Assembly: GCA_964588705.1 (NCBI GenBank)
Contig: CAZPQV010000003.1
Coordinates: forward strand, 13,356 to 77,355
Source of the DNA: CAZPQV01 sp964588705
GTDB taxonomy: Bacteria > Bacteroidota > Bacteroidia > Flavobacteriales > Weeksellaceae
DNA: 64,000 nucleotides
Direction of reading: 5' to 3'
Part shown: piece after piece, positions 1 to 7,967 of the stretch
Position numbering within the stretch: position 1 is the first letter of the stretch
Layout: the number at the start of each line of letters is the position of its first letter
Made by a program: the position numbers and the translations under genes
The notes under the pieces: model-generated
The model's input: only the letters and a program-made list of their open reading frames with translations
Told to the model about the DNA's origin: nothing
Database searches by the model: none

Positions 1-2
1 CT

Positions 3-1223
3 CAGGAAGTAGGTGAAAATGCAGAAAAAATCAAGCAGGTAGCTTCAATTTCTGCCAACAACGACGACACTATTGGTGCATTGATTTCTGAGGCATTCGG
101 AAAAGTAGGCAAAGAAGGTGTTATCACTGTTGAAGAAGCAAAAGGAACCGATACAACGGTTGATGTTGTCGAAGGAATGCAGTTCGACAGAGGTTATCAG
201 TCGCCGTATTTCGTGACCAATCCTGAAAAAATGGTTGCGGAACTGGAGAACCCGTACATCCTTTTAGTTGAAAAGAAAATTTCTTCGATGAAAGAACTTC
301 TTCCGGTTCTTGAGCCGGTTGCACAGGCAGGAAAATCACTTCTTATTATTTCTGAAGAAGTTGAGGGTGAAGCACTTGCAACTTTAGTGGTAAACAAATT
401 AAGAGGTTCGCTTAAGATCGCTGCTGTAAAAGCACCAGGTTTCGGCGACAGAAGAAAAGCAATGCTGGAAGATATCGCTATTCTTACAGGCGGACAGGTA
501 ATTTCTGAAGAAAGAGGTTTCACCATGGAAAACGCTACTCTTGAAATGCTGGGTACTGCTGAAAAAATTACCATCGATAAAGATAACACAACCATCGTAA
601 ACGGCGGTGGCGACGAAGCGCAGATCAAAGGTAGAGTAAACCAGATCAAAGCGCAGATGGAAACCACAACTTCCGATTACGACAGAGAAAAACTTCAGGA
701 AAGACTGGCAAAATTGGCAGGTGGAGTTGCAGTTCTTTACGTAGGTGCCGCTTCTGAAGTGGAAATGAAAGAGAAAAAAGACAGAGTTGATGACGCACTT
801 CACGCAACCAGAGCTGCTGTTGAAGAAGGAATCGTTCCTGGTGGTGGTGTAGCGCTTGTTAGAAGTATCTCTAACCTAAACATCGAAGGAATCAACCCTG
901 ATGAAACTACCGGTATCAAAATCGTGAAAAGAGCGATTGAAGAACCACTTCGTCAAATCGTTGCCAACGCTGGTGGCGAAGGTTCTGTAATCGTTGCAAA
1001 AGTTGCCGACGGCAGCGGAGATTTCGGTTACAACGCGAAAAATGACGAGTACGTAAATATGTACGAAGCTGGAATTATCGACCCTACCAAAGTGGTACGT
1101 GTCGCACTTGAAAACGCTGCATCAGTTGCAGGAATGCTGTTGACTACCGAGTGTGTAGTAACAGAAATCAAGAAAGACGAACCTGCAATGCCGATGGGTG
1201 GTGGAATGCCGGGAATGATGTAA
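3..1223 (+). CDS. groL: 60 kDa chaperonin GroEL (5' end outside window)
   Basis: C-terminal 406 residues of the chaperonin subunit that forms the double heptameric ring and folds proteins in the cytosol with GroES and ATP. The frame is open from base 3, so about 135 N-terminal residues lie upstream of the window. Visible are the apical-domain blocks [10 protein letters not shown] and [15 protein letters not shown], the equatorial block [12 protein letters not shown], the block [11 protein letters not shown] and the Gly/Met tail GGGMPGMM typical of GroEL. A strong terminator lies about 50 bases downstream, so this is the last gene of its operon. Housekeeping gene; identity certain. Confidence 0.98.
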   Translation, partial: QEVGENAEKIKQVASISANNDDTIGALISEAFGKVGKEGVITVEEAKGTDTTVDVVEGMQFDRGYQSPYFVTNPEKMVAELENPYILLVEKKISSMKELLPVLEPVAQAGKSLLIISEEVEGEALATLVVNKLRGSLKIAAVKAPGFGDRRKAMLEDIAILTGGQVISEERGFTMENATLEMLGTAEKITIDKDNTTIVNGGGDEAQIKGRVNQIKAQMETTTSDYDREKLQERLAKLAGGVAVLYVGAASEVEMKEKKDRVDDALHATRAAVEEGIVPGGGVALVRSISNLNIEGINPDETTGIKIVKRAIEEPLRQIVANAGGEGSVIVAKVADGSGDFGYNAKNDEYVNMYEAGIIDPTKVVRVALENAASVAGMLLTTECVVTEIKKDEPAMPMGGGMPGMM

Positions 1224-1258
1224 GGAAGCTGGAAGCTGGAGGCGAGAAGCCCGAAGTT
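1224..1258 (+). repeat. degenerate heptamer array (nnGAAGn)
   Basis: Five 7-base units (GGAAGCT, GGAAGCT, GGAGGCG, AGAAGCC, CGAAGTT) starting at the base after the groL stop codon. It is one of many 7-base-period arrays in this window (see findings). Confidence 0.75.
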
Positions 1259-1273
1259 TTAACCAATCATAAT

Positions 1274-1317
1274 AAAATCCGTTCAGAATTTTCTGGACGG
1301 ATTTTTTATTCCCCTCT
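1274..1317 (+). terminator. rho-independent terminator of groL
   Basis: Hairpin AAAATCCGT(t)CAGAA / TTCTG(g)ACGGATTTT followed by a T run. It is placed about 50 bases after the groL stop. Confidence 0.85.
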
Positions 1318-1370
1318 TTTCAAGAGGTGTTGCCTCGTAACGAAGTGGAGAATACACGGAGTTCAACACT

Positions 1371-1427
1371 TCTCCCCAACTCTCCAACTCCCCAACTCTC
1401 CAACTCTCCAACTCCCCCACTCTCCGA
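1371..1427 (+). repeat. octamer tandem array (CTCYCCAA)
   Basis: About seven 8-base units alternating CTCCCCAA and CTCTCCAA, ending CTCCCCCA and CTCTCCGA. The period is 8 here, unlike the 7-base arrays elsewhere. It lies in the 285-base gap between groL and the next gene. Confidence 0.75.
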
Positions 1428-1508
1428 CCAAAAATCGGTCAGGGCTAAAGATTCTGTATTTCAATTTTAACTTCCGTCCTGAAAAGACATCTATTAATAA
1501 ACTCCTTT

Positions 1509-2099
1509 ATGAAAAACTCAAAAATTCTGCATTCAGTATTTGTATTCTCATTATTAATATTATTCAGTTTTGCAGGAAAAGACGAACCGATTTCGGTAAC
1601 TGTAAAAATTGAAATGATGCCGGACACCAAGTTCGAACACGGCACTTTAACCATCAAAGAAACCGGACAAACATTTGAAATCACCGAAGCAAAAGACTTT
1701 ACCATTCCTTTAAAAAAAGGAAAATACACTTTCAGATTTACCTCCGAAACACCTCATCTTCTTTCTTATCCGGGAAAAATAACTGATAAGGAAAACGTTG
1801 TAAAAATTGCTTTAGGCACATATAAACTCCATATGCAGGAATACGCCACCGCAGAAAACTGGCAGCAACTTCTGAAAGAAGAGAAATTAAAATTCGTTCA
1901 CTTTGGAATTGCTCCGGCCAATGAAAAGGAATTCTTCGAAAAATACAGAATCGGCGTGAAAAGCGAAGGATGCGTTATTACACCAACACTATCAACAGCC
2001 ACAAAAACCAATAATGAAATCGTAGCCGATTATCTTTCTTCAAAATTTGGAGAAAACTGGAAAAAAGAACTGAAGTTTACACCTTTCGGATTAGAATAA
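1509..2099 (+). CDS. exported protein of unknown function (196 aa)
   Basis: I do not recognise a family. The first 22 residues form a signal peptide (hydrophobic run VFVFSLLILFSFA), so the protein is probably periplasmic or surface-exposed. The body looks beta-rich for residues 25-105 (pattern FTIPLKKGKYTFRF). This is followed by a more helical C-terminal half that ends in a conserved-looking GCVITPTLS stretch with the only cysteine, then LSSKFGENWKKEL. It stands alone, after a repeat-filled gap and convergent to the downstream ABC transporter operon. Codon use matches the neighbours. The reading frame is convincing; the function is open. Confidence 0.7.
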   Translation: MKNSKILHSVFVFSLLILFSFAGKDEPISVTVKIEMMPDTKFEHGTLTIKETGQTFEITEAKDFTIPLKKGKYTFRFTSETPHLLSYPGKITDKENVVKIALGTYKLHMQEYATAENWQQLLKEEKLKFVHFGIAPANEKEFFEKYRIGVKSEGCVITPTLSTATKTNNEIVADYLSSKFGENWKKELKFTPFGLE

Positions 2100-2140
2100 A
2101 AAAGCACTGGAAGAGTTTATAACCTTACCATTTTTTGGTT

Positions 2141-2356
2141 CTATGAATAGGCCTCTTTGAAACGGGCAATCAGTTCATCCAGTTTTTCGATGTGTACATA
2201 AACCGTTTTCACTTCGACAAACTTTGGCGATTTGTAATAAACTTCATGGAAATCCATATTTCCATTGCCTACTTTTACGATTTTCAGAACTTCAATATTC
2301 AGTTTTTTCAATTCGTCTTTCAACACTTGAAATTCATCGTTGATATGCGTTTCCAT
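2141..2356 (-). CDS. small hypothetical protein (71 aa)
   Basis: Short acidic and lysine-rich cytosolic protein without signal peptide or membrane segment. The N-terminal half looks helical (FQVLKDELKKLN) and is followed by a beta-like part (VEVKTVYVHIEKLDEL). It begins 11 bases after the stop of the ABC exporter on the same strand, so the two are probably co-transcribed. I do not recognise the family. The tight spacing and native codon use argue that it is real. A helper role for the transporter is only a guess from position. Confidence 0.6.
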   Translation of the reverse strand: METHINDEFQVLKDELKKLNIEVLKIVKVGNGNMDFHEVYYKSPKFVEVKTVYVHIEKLDELIARFKEAYS

Positions 2357-2367
2357 AGTTTTATTAA

Positions 2368-4119
2368 TTAGTTTTCTTCGCTTTCTTCCAGTTCGTGTTT
2401 CAGCTGTGCTTTATACAGCGTAGCGTAATATCCGTTGCGTTGCAGCAGTTCAGTGTGCTTTCCTTCTTCCACAATTTTACCACCATCCATTACGATAATT
2501 TTATCAGCTTTTTCAATTGTTGAAAGTCGGTGAGCAATGATAATCGATGTTCGGTTTTGGGTAATTTTTTCAGTAGCCCTTTGGATCAGTTTTTCACTTT
2601 CGTGGTCGATTGAAGATGTTGCTTCATCCAAAATCAATATTTTCGGATTAGAAAGATAAGCGCGAAGGAACGACAGTAGCTGTCTTTGTCCCAATGAAAT
2701 GGAAGAACCTCTTTCACTCACCACATAATCATATTCACCCGGAAGCTGTCTGATAAAATCATCTACTTCGATTTCAGCAGCAGCTTTTTTTATTTTATCT
2801 AAAGTAATAGTGTCATCACCAAAAGCGAGATTCTCGTAAATACTTCCGTGGAACAGGAAAACATCCTGCAGCACGACACCAATATGACTTCTTAAGTTGT
2901 AAAGTTCGTAATCTTTCAGATTAACATCATCAATTAAAATACTTCCGGAATTGATGTCGTAAAGTCGGGTAATTAAACTGATAATGGTGGTTTTTCCGGC
3001 TCCTGTTGCACCGACAATCGCTACACTTTCACCCGGATTAACTTTGAAACTGATACCTTTCAGCACTTCCTGCTTCTCATCATAAGAAAAACGCACATCA
3101 CGAAATTCGATCTTGCCTTCAAATTCATCTTTCATCACTTTCCCCTCATTCGTCATCTGGAAATCTTCATCAATTAAGCCAAGAACACGCTCTGCACCAA
3201 CAATTCCTCGCTGGATGTTGTTGAAACGGTCGGCTATCTGTCTCAACGGACGAATCAGCATTGAAATATACTGGATGAAGGCAATTACAACCCCAGCTGT
3301 AATCGTGATATACCCTCCATAAAAAAGAATGAATCCGATAAATACAGAAGAAATCAGTTCAACCACCGGAAAGAAAAGAGAGAAGATGAATACAGTTCTC
3401 AACAGCGCACCTTTCAGGGTTATGTTGATTTCATCAAACTTTTTAAATTCCTGTTCTTCCCTGTTGAACACCTGAATGATTTGCATCCCTGCTAAACGCT
3501 CCTGCACGAAGGAATTCTGATTTGCAGTCCAGGTTCTTTCATCTCCAAATGCTTTTTTCAATCGCTTCTGGAAAAATCTCGTAATAACCACCATCAGTGG
3601 AAGAATCACCAACGAAATATAGGTAAGATTGGCGTCCGTCTGATACATCATAATTAATACAAAAATGATTCTCAGAACATCTCCAAATACCATCAGAAAA
3701 CCGTCGGTATAAACCGTGGCAATGGTTTCAACATCGCCAACAGCACGTGTTACCAGTTGACCGATAGGCGTTTTATCGAAAAAAGAGGTTTTAAAATAAA
3801 TCAGTTTGTTGTAAAGTCTTTCACGGATGTCGCGGATAACATTCTGCGAAATGAAATTAGAAAACCATACGAGGAAAAAGTTTAGAAAAGTTTCCAACAC
3901 CACCAAACCGATTAGCCAGTAGATGTGCTTCATCATTTGGTTTTTGTCACCCAGTTTAATGATGTCGATATCCACAATCTGCATCGTGAGATAAGGTCTG
4001 TACGTAGAAACCACCGATAGTAAAATAGAAATTACCAATGCAATGATGAACCACGACCGGAATTTCATCCCAATCGTGAAAAGTCTTTTGATAATTTGCC
4101 AGGTGCTTTGCTTTTTCAT
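2368..4119 (-). CDS. ABC exporter, fused permease and ATPase (MsbA-like)
   Basis: Half-transporter of 583 aa that should work as a homodimer or heterodimer in the inner membrane, exporting lipids, drugs or peptides. Residues 1-300 form the six-helix ABC membrane domain. The nucleotide-binding domain follows, with Walker A GATGAGKTT at 370-378, Q-loop near 418, signature SLGQRQ at 475-480, Walker B ILILDEA at 494-500 and the H-loop in IIIAHRLST. Length and order are typical of the MsbA/YheI group. The substrate cannot be told from sequence. A -7 promoter box lies just upstream and a 71-aa gene follows in the same unit. Confidence 0.93.
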   Translation of the reverse strand: MKKQSTWQIIKRLFTIGMKFRSWFIIALVISILLSVVSTYRPYLTMQIVDIDIIKLGDKNQMMKHIYWLIGLVVLETFLNFFLVWFSNFISQNVIRDIRERLYNKLIYFKTSFFDKTPIGQLVTRAVGDVETIATVYTDGFLMVFGDVLRIIFVLIMMYQTDANLTYISLVILPLMVVITRFFQKRLKKAFGDERTWTANQNSFVQERLAGMQIIQVFNREEQEFKKFDEINITLKGALLRTVFIFSLFFPVVELISSVFIGFILFYGGYITITAGVVIAFIQYISMLIRPLRQIADRFNNIQRGIVGAERVLGLIDEDFQMTNEGKVMKDEFEGKIEFRDVRFSYDEKQEVLKGISFKVNPGESVAIVGATGAGKTTIISLITRLYDINSGSILIDDVNLKDYELYNLRSHIGVVLQDVFLFHGSIYENLAFGDDTITLDKIKKAAAEIEVDDFIRQLPGEYDYVVSERGSSISLGQRQLLSFLRAYLSNPKILILDEATSSIDHESEKLIQRATEKITQNRTSIIIAHRLSTIEKADKIIVMDGGKIVEEGKHTELLQRNGYYATLYKAQLKHELEESEEN

Positions 4120-4131
4120 TCAGAACAGATG

Positions 4132-4139
4132 CAAATTTA
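4132..4139 (-). promoter_or_regulatory. -7 promoter box of the ABC exporter
   Basis: TAAATTTG on the minus strand, a match to the Bacteroidota -7 consensus TAnnTTTG, 12 bases before the start codon. Confidence 0.6.
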
Positions 4140-4153
4140 CGAAAAAGAGCGGA

Positions 4154-4195
4154 GTTTTGAATTTCGAGTTTCGGGTTTCGAGCTTCGAGCTCTTG
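4154..4195 (+). repeat. degenerate heptamer array (GTTTCGA)
   Basis: Six 7-base units: GTTTTGA, ATTTCGA, GTTTCGG, GTTTCGA, GCTTCGA, GCTCTTG. It is located between the ABC exporter promoter and the IS200-like element. Confidence 0.75.
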
Positions 4196-4229
4196 AATTC
4201 TAGTCCCAGAAATATCATTTCTAAATAAC

Positions 4230-4961
4230 TTGGTGAGCTTAAATTATGCTATGAAGTCGCGGAGCGACGAATATTGGTAGAAAATGTAATGAGAAAAAAT
4301 GCGAAGCGCCAGAGGCGCGACTTATTGGTTCAGAAAAATTATCGTAATTCTTTAAAAATAAATTTTTCATCAAAATCTATTTCAAATGCTTTTAAAAAAT
4401 CAATATATTCTGATTTAAATGATTTCTTTTGGTGATGCTTTTCCTGATTATTGATATATTTTACTACTGAATCAATTTGTGATTTGCTATAAGAAAATGC
4501 TCCAAAACTGTCCTGCCATTCAAATCTCGAAGATGTAAAACCTTTTTCATTAATCCATCTTGAAGAATTGCTTTTGATATCTTTTACTAAATCTGACAGT
4601 GATTGAGTCGGTCGCATTCCTATAAGTATATGGATATGATCGGGCATTCCGTTAATTGCAAGAAGTTTATGTTTCTTGTTTTGGATTATAGCTGTAATAT
4701 ATTTATACAACTCATCTCTCCATTCAGATTTGATTTGTGAATCTCTGAATTTCACAGCAAAAACAATTTGGATATGTAATTGTGTATAGGTATTATTTTC
4801 AGCCACGAATTTTGGATTTGAGATAAAGATAAGGAAATGAAAACCAAATGATTTTAATCAAGATGTCGCGCCTCTGGCGCTTCACAATTATAACAACTTG
4901 TTTGCTACCGATATTGCGTCGCTCTATGACTACGTCAAAATTGATGTCTCAAACTCACCAA
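4230..4961 (-). mobile_element. IS200-like/RAYT element with palindromic ends
   Basis: About 730 bases holding one transposase gene bounded by long imperfect inverted repeats. The outermost arms are TTGGTGAG and CTCACCAA. Next come blocks around AGTCGCGGAGCGACGAATATTGG (left, 4255-4277) and its near complement (right, about 4905-4930). Innermost is an exact 19-base inverted pair at 4303-4321 and 4865-4883. The blocks fold on themselves: GTCGC-GGA-GCGAC and GCGCC-AGA-GGCGC. Such hairpin ends are the recognition sites of Y1/HUH transposases. It sits in the gap between the ABC exporter and truA and disrupts no gene. Confidence 0.8.
4339..4806 (-). CDS. IS200-like / REP-associated tyrosine transposase
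   Basis: Single-domain Y1 transposase of 155 aa that cuts and rejoins single-stranded DNA at hairpin ends. The metal-binding HUH motif is H57-I-H59 in PDHIHIL. The likely catalytic tyrosine is Y117 in SVVKYINNQ, with Q121 one turn on. Length and motifs match IS200/IS605 TnpA and the related RAYT proteins. No TnpB or other accessory gene is present. The surrounding GC-rich palindromes are exactly inverted on the two sides, which suggests a complete, possibly still movable unit. RAYT versus IS200 cannot be settled without searching for solitary copies of the palindromes elsewhere in the genome. Confidence 0.88.
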   Translation of the reverse strand: MAENNTYTQLHIQIVFAVKFRDSQIKSEWRDELYKYITAIIQNKKHKLLAINGMPDHIHILIGMRPTQSLSDLVKDIKSNSSRWINEKGFTSSRFEWQDSFGAFSYSKSQIDSVVKYINNQEKHHQKKSFKSEYIDFLKAFEIDFDEKFIFKELR

Positions 4962-4978
4962 TTTTTCATCTTTCCACT

Positions 4979-5710
4979 CTAAAACTCATACCCAACATCC
5001 ACCAGAAACAATCCGTGGGCCGGTGCAGAAGTCCCGGCAGAATTGCGGTTTTTATCTTCAATGATTTTCCGTAAATCTGAAGGCTGAATTTTCCCTGAAC
5101 CAACTTCAACCATGGTTCCCACAATCGCGCGCACCATATTTCTGAGGAAACGGTTGGCAGAAATGGTAAATTTCAGTTCCGATCCATTTTGCTCCCATTC
5201 TGCTTTGTAAATTTTGCAGAGATTGGTTTTATTGTCGCCCCCGATTTTTGCAAAACTCTCAAAATCTTCGTACTCAAACAGGATTTTGCAGGCTTCACTC
5301 ATTTTTTTAACATCTAAAGGACGTTTCCAATGTTGCCATGCAGAATTTTGTGTAAACGGATTTTTCTCCAAAGAAATATAATATTCATACGTGCGGAAAG
5401 TCGCATCAAACCGGGCGTGAAAATCGTCTTTAACCTGAAAAATTCTTTTAACAGAAATATCTGGTGGTAAAAAACTGTTGAGCTGTTGAGGAAATTTCTC
5501 ACTCAAAATTTGTTCGGTATCAAAATGAGCAAACATCTTTTTAGCATGAACTCCGGTATCGGTTCTTCCGGCGCCGGTAGTTTTAATTTCTTCACGAAGA
5601 ATGGTTGACATCGCTTTTTCAAGTTCTTCCTGTACCGAAATTTCGTTCGGCTGAATCTGGTAACCGAAATAGTTTTGTCCGTTGTAAGAAAATTCGATGA
5701 AGTATCTCAA
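4979..5710 (-). CDS. truA: tRNA pseudouridine(38-40) synthase TruA
   Basis: Isomerises uridines 38-40 in the tRNA anticodon stem to pseudouridine. I chose the TTG at 5710 (product MRYFIEFSYNG, 243 aa) because the family normally begins there. The upstream extension to 5809 would overlap the divergent phosphoesterase gene and adds a nonhomologous tail. The catalytic Asp is D51 in TTGAGRTDTGVHA. RFLRNMVRAIVGT near the C-terminus is the second conserved block. Its promoter overlaps that of the divergent gene head to head. It is transcribed toward the IS200-like element. Confidence 0.93.
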   Translation of the reverse strand: MRYFIEFSYNGQNYFGYQIQPNEISVQEELEKAMSTILREEIKTTGAGRTDTGVHAKKMFAHFDTEQILSEKFPQQLNSFLPPDISVKRIFQVKDDFHARFDATFRTYEYYISLEKNPFTQNSAWQHWKRPLDVKKMSEACKILFEYEDFESFAKIGGDNKTNLCKIYKAEWEQNGSELKFTISANRFLRNMVRAIVGTMVEVGSGKIQPSDLRKIIEDKNRNSAGTSAPAHGLFLVDVGYEF

Positions 5711-5715
5711 TTTTG

Positions 5716-5736
5716 TAAATTTGCAGGACAAAAATA
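5716..5736. promoter_or_regulatory. overlapping divergent -7 boxes of truA and the phosphoesterase
   Basis: The plus strand carries TAAATTTG at 5716-5723 for the gene starting at 5743. The minus strand carries TATTTTTG at 5729-5736 for truA starting at 5710. Expected start sites fall within a few bases of each other, so each promoter lies in the other's leader. Confidence 0.5.
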
Positions 5737-5742
5737 AGACTT

Positions 5743-6237
5743 TTGACGAAGATTCTCTTACTTTCCGACACACATTCGCATATGGATGACCGCATTCTTG
5801 AGTATGCAAAACAGGCTGATGAAATTTGGCATTGCGGAGATTTTGGAAGTATGGAGGTGATTGAAGAACTTGAAAAAATAAATTCTGTAAAAGGAGTTTA
5901 TGGAAACATTGATAATGATAAAATCAGAAAATGCTTTTCGGAAGTCAGCCGTTTTAAATGTGAAGGTGTCGAAGTTCTGATGATTCACATCGGTGGTTAT
6001 CCCGGAAAATATTCGCCTTTAGCAAGGAAAGAGATTTTAGAAAAACAACCAAAGTTATTTATTTCAGGGCATTCACATATTCTGAAAGCGATGTATGACG
6101 AGAAAAATCAATTACTTCATCTGAATCCCGGAGCCTGCGGAAAACAGGGATGGCATAAAACTAGAACGATGATGCGCTTTGAAATTGATGGCACCGAAAT
6201 AAAAAATCTTGAAATAATCGAATTGGGAAGCAGATGA
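5743..6237 (+). CDS. metallophosphoesterase, YfcE/MJ0936 family
   Basis: Cytosolic calcineurin-like phosphodiesterase of 164 aa binding two divalent metals. Family members hydrolyse model phosphodiesters; the physiological substrate is unknown. Metal ligands are visible as SDTHSH (residues 8-13), CGDFGS (about 31-36), GNIDND (54-59) and GHSH near 110. The start is TTG, about 16 bases after the predicted transcription start, which leaves no room for a leader with RBS. The stop overlaps the next ATG by four bases (ATGA), so it is translationally coupled to the Smr gene. Confidence 0.88.
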   Translation: MTKILLLSDTHSHMDDRILEYAKQADEIWHCGDFGSMEVIEELEKINSVKGVYGNIDNDKIRKCFSEVSRFKCEGVEVLMIHIGGYPGKYSPLARKEILEKQPKLFISGHSHILKAMYDEKNQLLHLNPGACGKQGWHKTRTMMRFEIDGTEIKNLEIIELGSR

Positions 6238-6728
6238 AAATAGGTGATAAAGTTTCGGTAATTGATGATGATTTGGAGGGAACTGTAACTTCTGTACACG
6301 GCGAAACGGTTGTATTTGCTGATGAGCACGGCTTTACACACAAACTTTCAAAAGAAAAACTGGTTATCCGAAATCAGTCTTTATATGAAAACATCAGGGT
6401 TGAAAAGAAATACGAGCACAATAAAAAACTTTCAAAAAAACACAGCAAAAACCATATGGTTCTTGATCTTCATTTCGAAAAATTAGTAGATAATCCTTTG
6501 GCTTACGAAAGTTTTGAAAGATTATTCATTCAAAAAGAAAAACTGATTGAAACCCTTGATTTCTGCCGTAAGAACAATCTTAAAAAAATGGAAATCATTC
6601 ATGGACTTGGCGACGGAACTTTGCAAAAAATGGTTTACGACGTATTGGAAAGCCAGATTGGATTAGATTTTCATAATAAGGAAATCCTTCATCATCAGTC
6701 CGGTTCCGTGATCGTAAATTTCAAGTGA
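6234..6728 (+). CDS. Smr-domain protein (DUF2027/MutS2-like C-terminal domain)
   Basis: Protein of 164 aa. The N-terminal 50 residues form a beta-rich module (KIGDKVSVIDDDLEGTVTSV), resembling the DUF2027 domain found before Smr in Bacteroidota. Residues about 75-164 form an Smr endonuclease-like domain with the two hallmark motifs LDLHFEKL and IIHGLGDGTL. Smr domains bind and nick nucleic acid, with roles in ribosome rescue and recombination in other bacteria. It is coupled to the upstream phosphoesterase by a 4-base overlap. The last base abuts the stop of the convergent gene, with no terminator between. Confidence 0.85.
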   Translation: MKIGDKVSVIDDDLEGTVTSVHGETVVFADEHGFTHKLSKEKLVIRNQSLYENIRVEKKYEHNKKLSKKHSKNHMVLDLHFEKLVDNPLAYESFERLFIQKEKLIETLDFCRKNNLKKMEIIHGLGDGTLQKMVYDVLESQIGLDFHNKEILHHQSGSVIVNFK

Positions 6729-7055
6729 TTATTTTTTGTCTCTCGCGACAACCGGAAGTAATTGAAAACTGGTAGCATAAAACTTCCCTTTCCTGATTTC
6801 ACCCGAAACATTTGCTTTTCTCACCATTTCACAGAATCCATTGGAAGCGTGCGCATCACCGTGGTCATCAATTCCGGTGCCTTCCACACTGTAGATTCTT
6901 TGATTGATTTTTACATACAAACTGCAGGATTTATCTTTTTTCTTATCGAACTGGCATAAACCACAGGAAGCATCCACGACTTGATTAACAATATTTTTCT
7001 GTCCAAAAGCCAGAAAAGAAAACAGAAACAGGAAGAAAAACAGATATTTTTTCAT
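6729..7055 (-). CDS. small exported Cys-containing protein (DUF6370-like)
   Basis: Exported protein of 108 aa. I placed the start at 7055 so that the product begins with the signal peptide MKKYLFFFLFLFSFLAFG; the upstream extension is implausible. The mature part has VDASCGLCQF (a CxxC pair), a further cysteine in KKDKSCSLYV and another in NGFCEMVRKA, and the acidic-His stretch GIDDHGDAHASNG. This pattern fits the family I know as DUF6370. CxxC plus His suggests metal binding or a disulfide, but no activity is known. It stands alone, convergent to the Smr gene. Confidence 0.75.
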   Translation of the reverse strand: MKKYLFFFLFLFSFLAFGQKNIVNQVVDASCGLCQFDKKKDKSCSLYVKINQRIYSVEGTGIDDHGDAHASNGFCEMVRKANVSGEIRKGKFYATSFQLLPVVARDKK

Positions 7056-7145
7056 TGACATAATTTTTTTCACTGATAAAAATACATTTTTTTTAGTAAC
7101 ACAGGTTAAAGCGAACACATATTTTCAAGCGCCAAATTATTTTAA

Positions 7146-7153
7146 TAAATTTG
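7146..7153 (+). promoter_or_regulatory. -7 promoter box before the 238-aa unknown gene
   Basis: TAAATTTG, a TAnnTTTG match, 12 bases before the ATG at 7166. It covers an alternative TTG start at 7151 and so rules that start out. Confidence 0.6.
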
Positions 7154-7165
7154 CTCACTTCAATA

Positions 7166-7882
7166 ATGGAAAAACTCAATTTACTTTTTACAAAAGACGG
7201 CCTGCAATATCAGATTACACGCAACAGAAGTATTCTGGAAGAAAACGCTTTTTTTGAAAATGAGGAAACTCCTACAAACTTTGTTTCAGATAGATTGGAC
7301 GAAATTCTAACAAAACAATTCGCAGAGATTTCTGTTTTTTCGGCATTGAATCATTTTGCAATGATGCCTGAAGGTTTTGCAGAACACGATTTGGGTTATG
7401 ACCTTATTGCATACAACGCTCCGGTAAATAAAGAAATTGAGGAACTCATGCTTTCGGTAAATAAGAAGTTTGGCGTGCAGTTTTATTATACTTTTCCGAA
7501 GGACATCTATCAAAAAATTAAAGCAAAAAATCTTCCGGCAAAGTTCAATTTTTCTGGAGAGAAATTTCTGAATTCCATCAATGCAAAAGGAGGTAAGGAA
7601 ATTCACGTGAACCTTTATCATAATCAGTGTGAATTTTTTGCTTTTGAAAATAAAAAAATAGTCCTTTACAATAATCTGGATGTAAATTCGGAAGTAGATT
7701 TTCTATATTTCGTGATGTTTACCTTAAGCAAAATCGGTTTCGGAATTAACGAAACGAATTTTTATGTGTACGGCGAAACCTCTGAAAATGAGACTTTTAT
7801 TTCTGAACTGAGAAAATTTGTGAAGAATCTGAAAATTGTGTTCGATAATATTCCGGGAAAGAATTTTATTCTTGTTGGATGA
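7166..7882 (+). CDS. hypothetical protein (238 aa)
   Basis: No family recognised. No signal peptide or membrane span is seen, so it is probably cytosolic. The start ATG at 7166 (MEKLNLLFTKDGLQY) is chosen because the promoter box covers the earlier TTG. The sequence is rich in Phe, Asn and Lys with an alternating alpha/beta pattern and no obvious catalytic motif. The block SALNHFAMMPEGFAEHDLGYD and the end NIPGKNFILVG are the most distinctive parts. DUF3822 family proteins of Bacteroidota have a similar size, general look and neighbour: they often sit directly before rsmD, as here with one gene between. I regard that as a plausible but unverified assignment. Confidence 0.72.
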   Translation: MEKLNLLFTKDGLQYQITRNRSILEENAFFENEETPTNFVSDRLDEILTKQFAEISVFSALNHFAMMPEGFAEHDLGYDLIAYNAPVNKEIEELMLSVNKKFGVQFYYTFPKDIYQKIKAKNLPAKFNFSGEKFLNSINAKGGKEIHVNLYHNQCEFFAFENKKIVLYNNLDVNSEVDFLYFVMFTLSKIGFGINETNFYVYGETSENETFISELRKFVKNLKIVFDNIPGKNFILVG

Positions 7883-7903
7883 TGGATGTTGGATGCTCGA
7901 TGA
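7876..7903 (+). repeat. degenerate heptamer array (TGGATGn)
   Basis: Four 7-base units TGGATGA, TGGATGT, TGGATGC, TCGATGA. The first contains the stop codon of the preceding gene. Confidence 0.65.
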
Positions 7904-7967
7904 CGTTTTCAAAGGCAATTCACATTCATTTCATAATTCTTAATTTTAAATTCCAAATCTTTTTAAC

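Noticed and set aside
197..667. Minus-strand open frame of 156 aa within groL
   Set aside because: Antisense shadow of a highly conserved gene; no recognisable protein features beyond Ser/Phe richness.
1371..1427. CRISPR-like array
   Set aside because: Units are 8 bases without spacers; no cas genes occur in the window. The same holds for all 7-base arrays.
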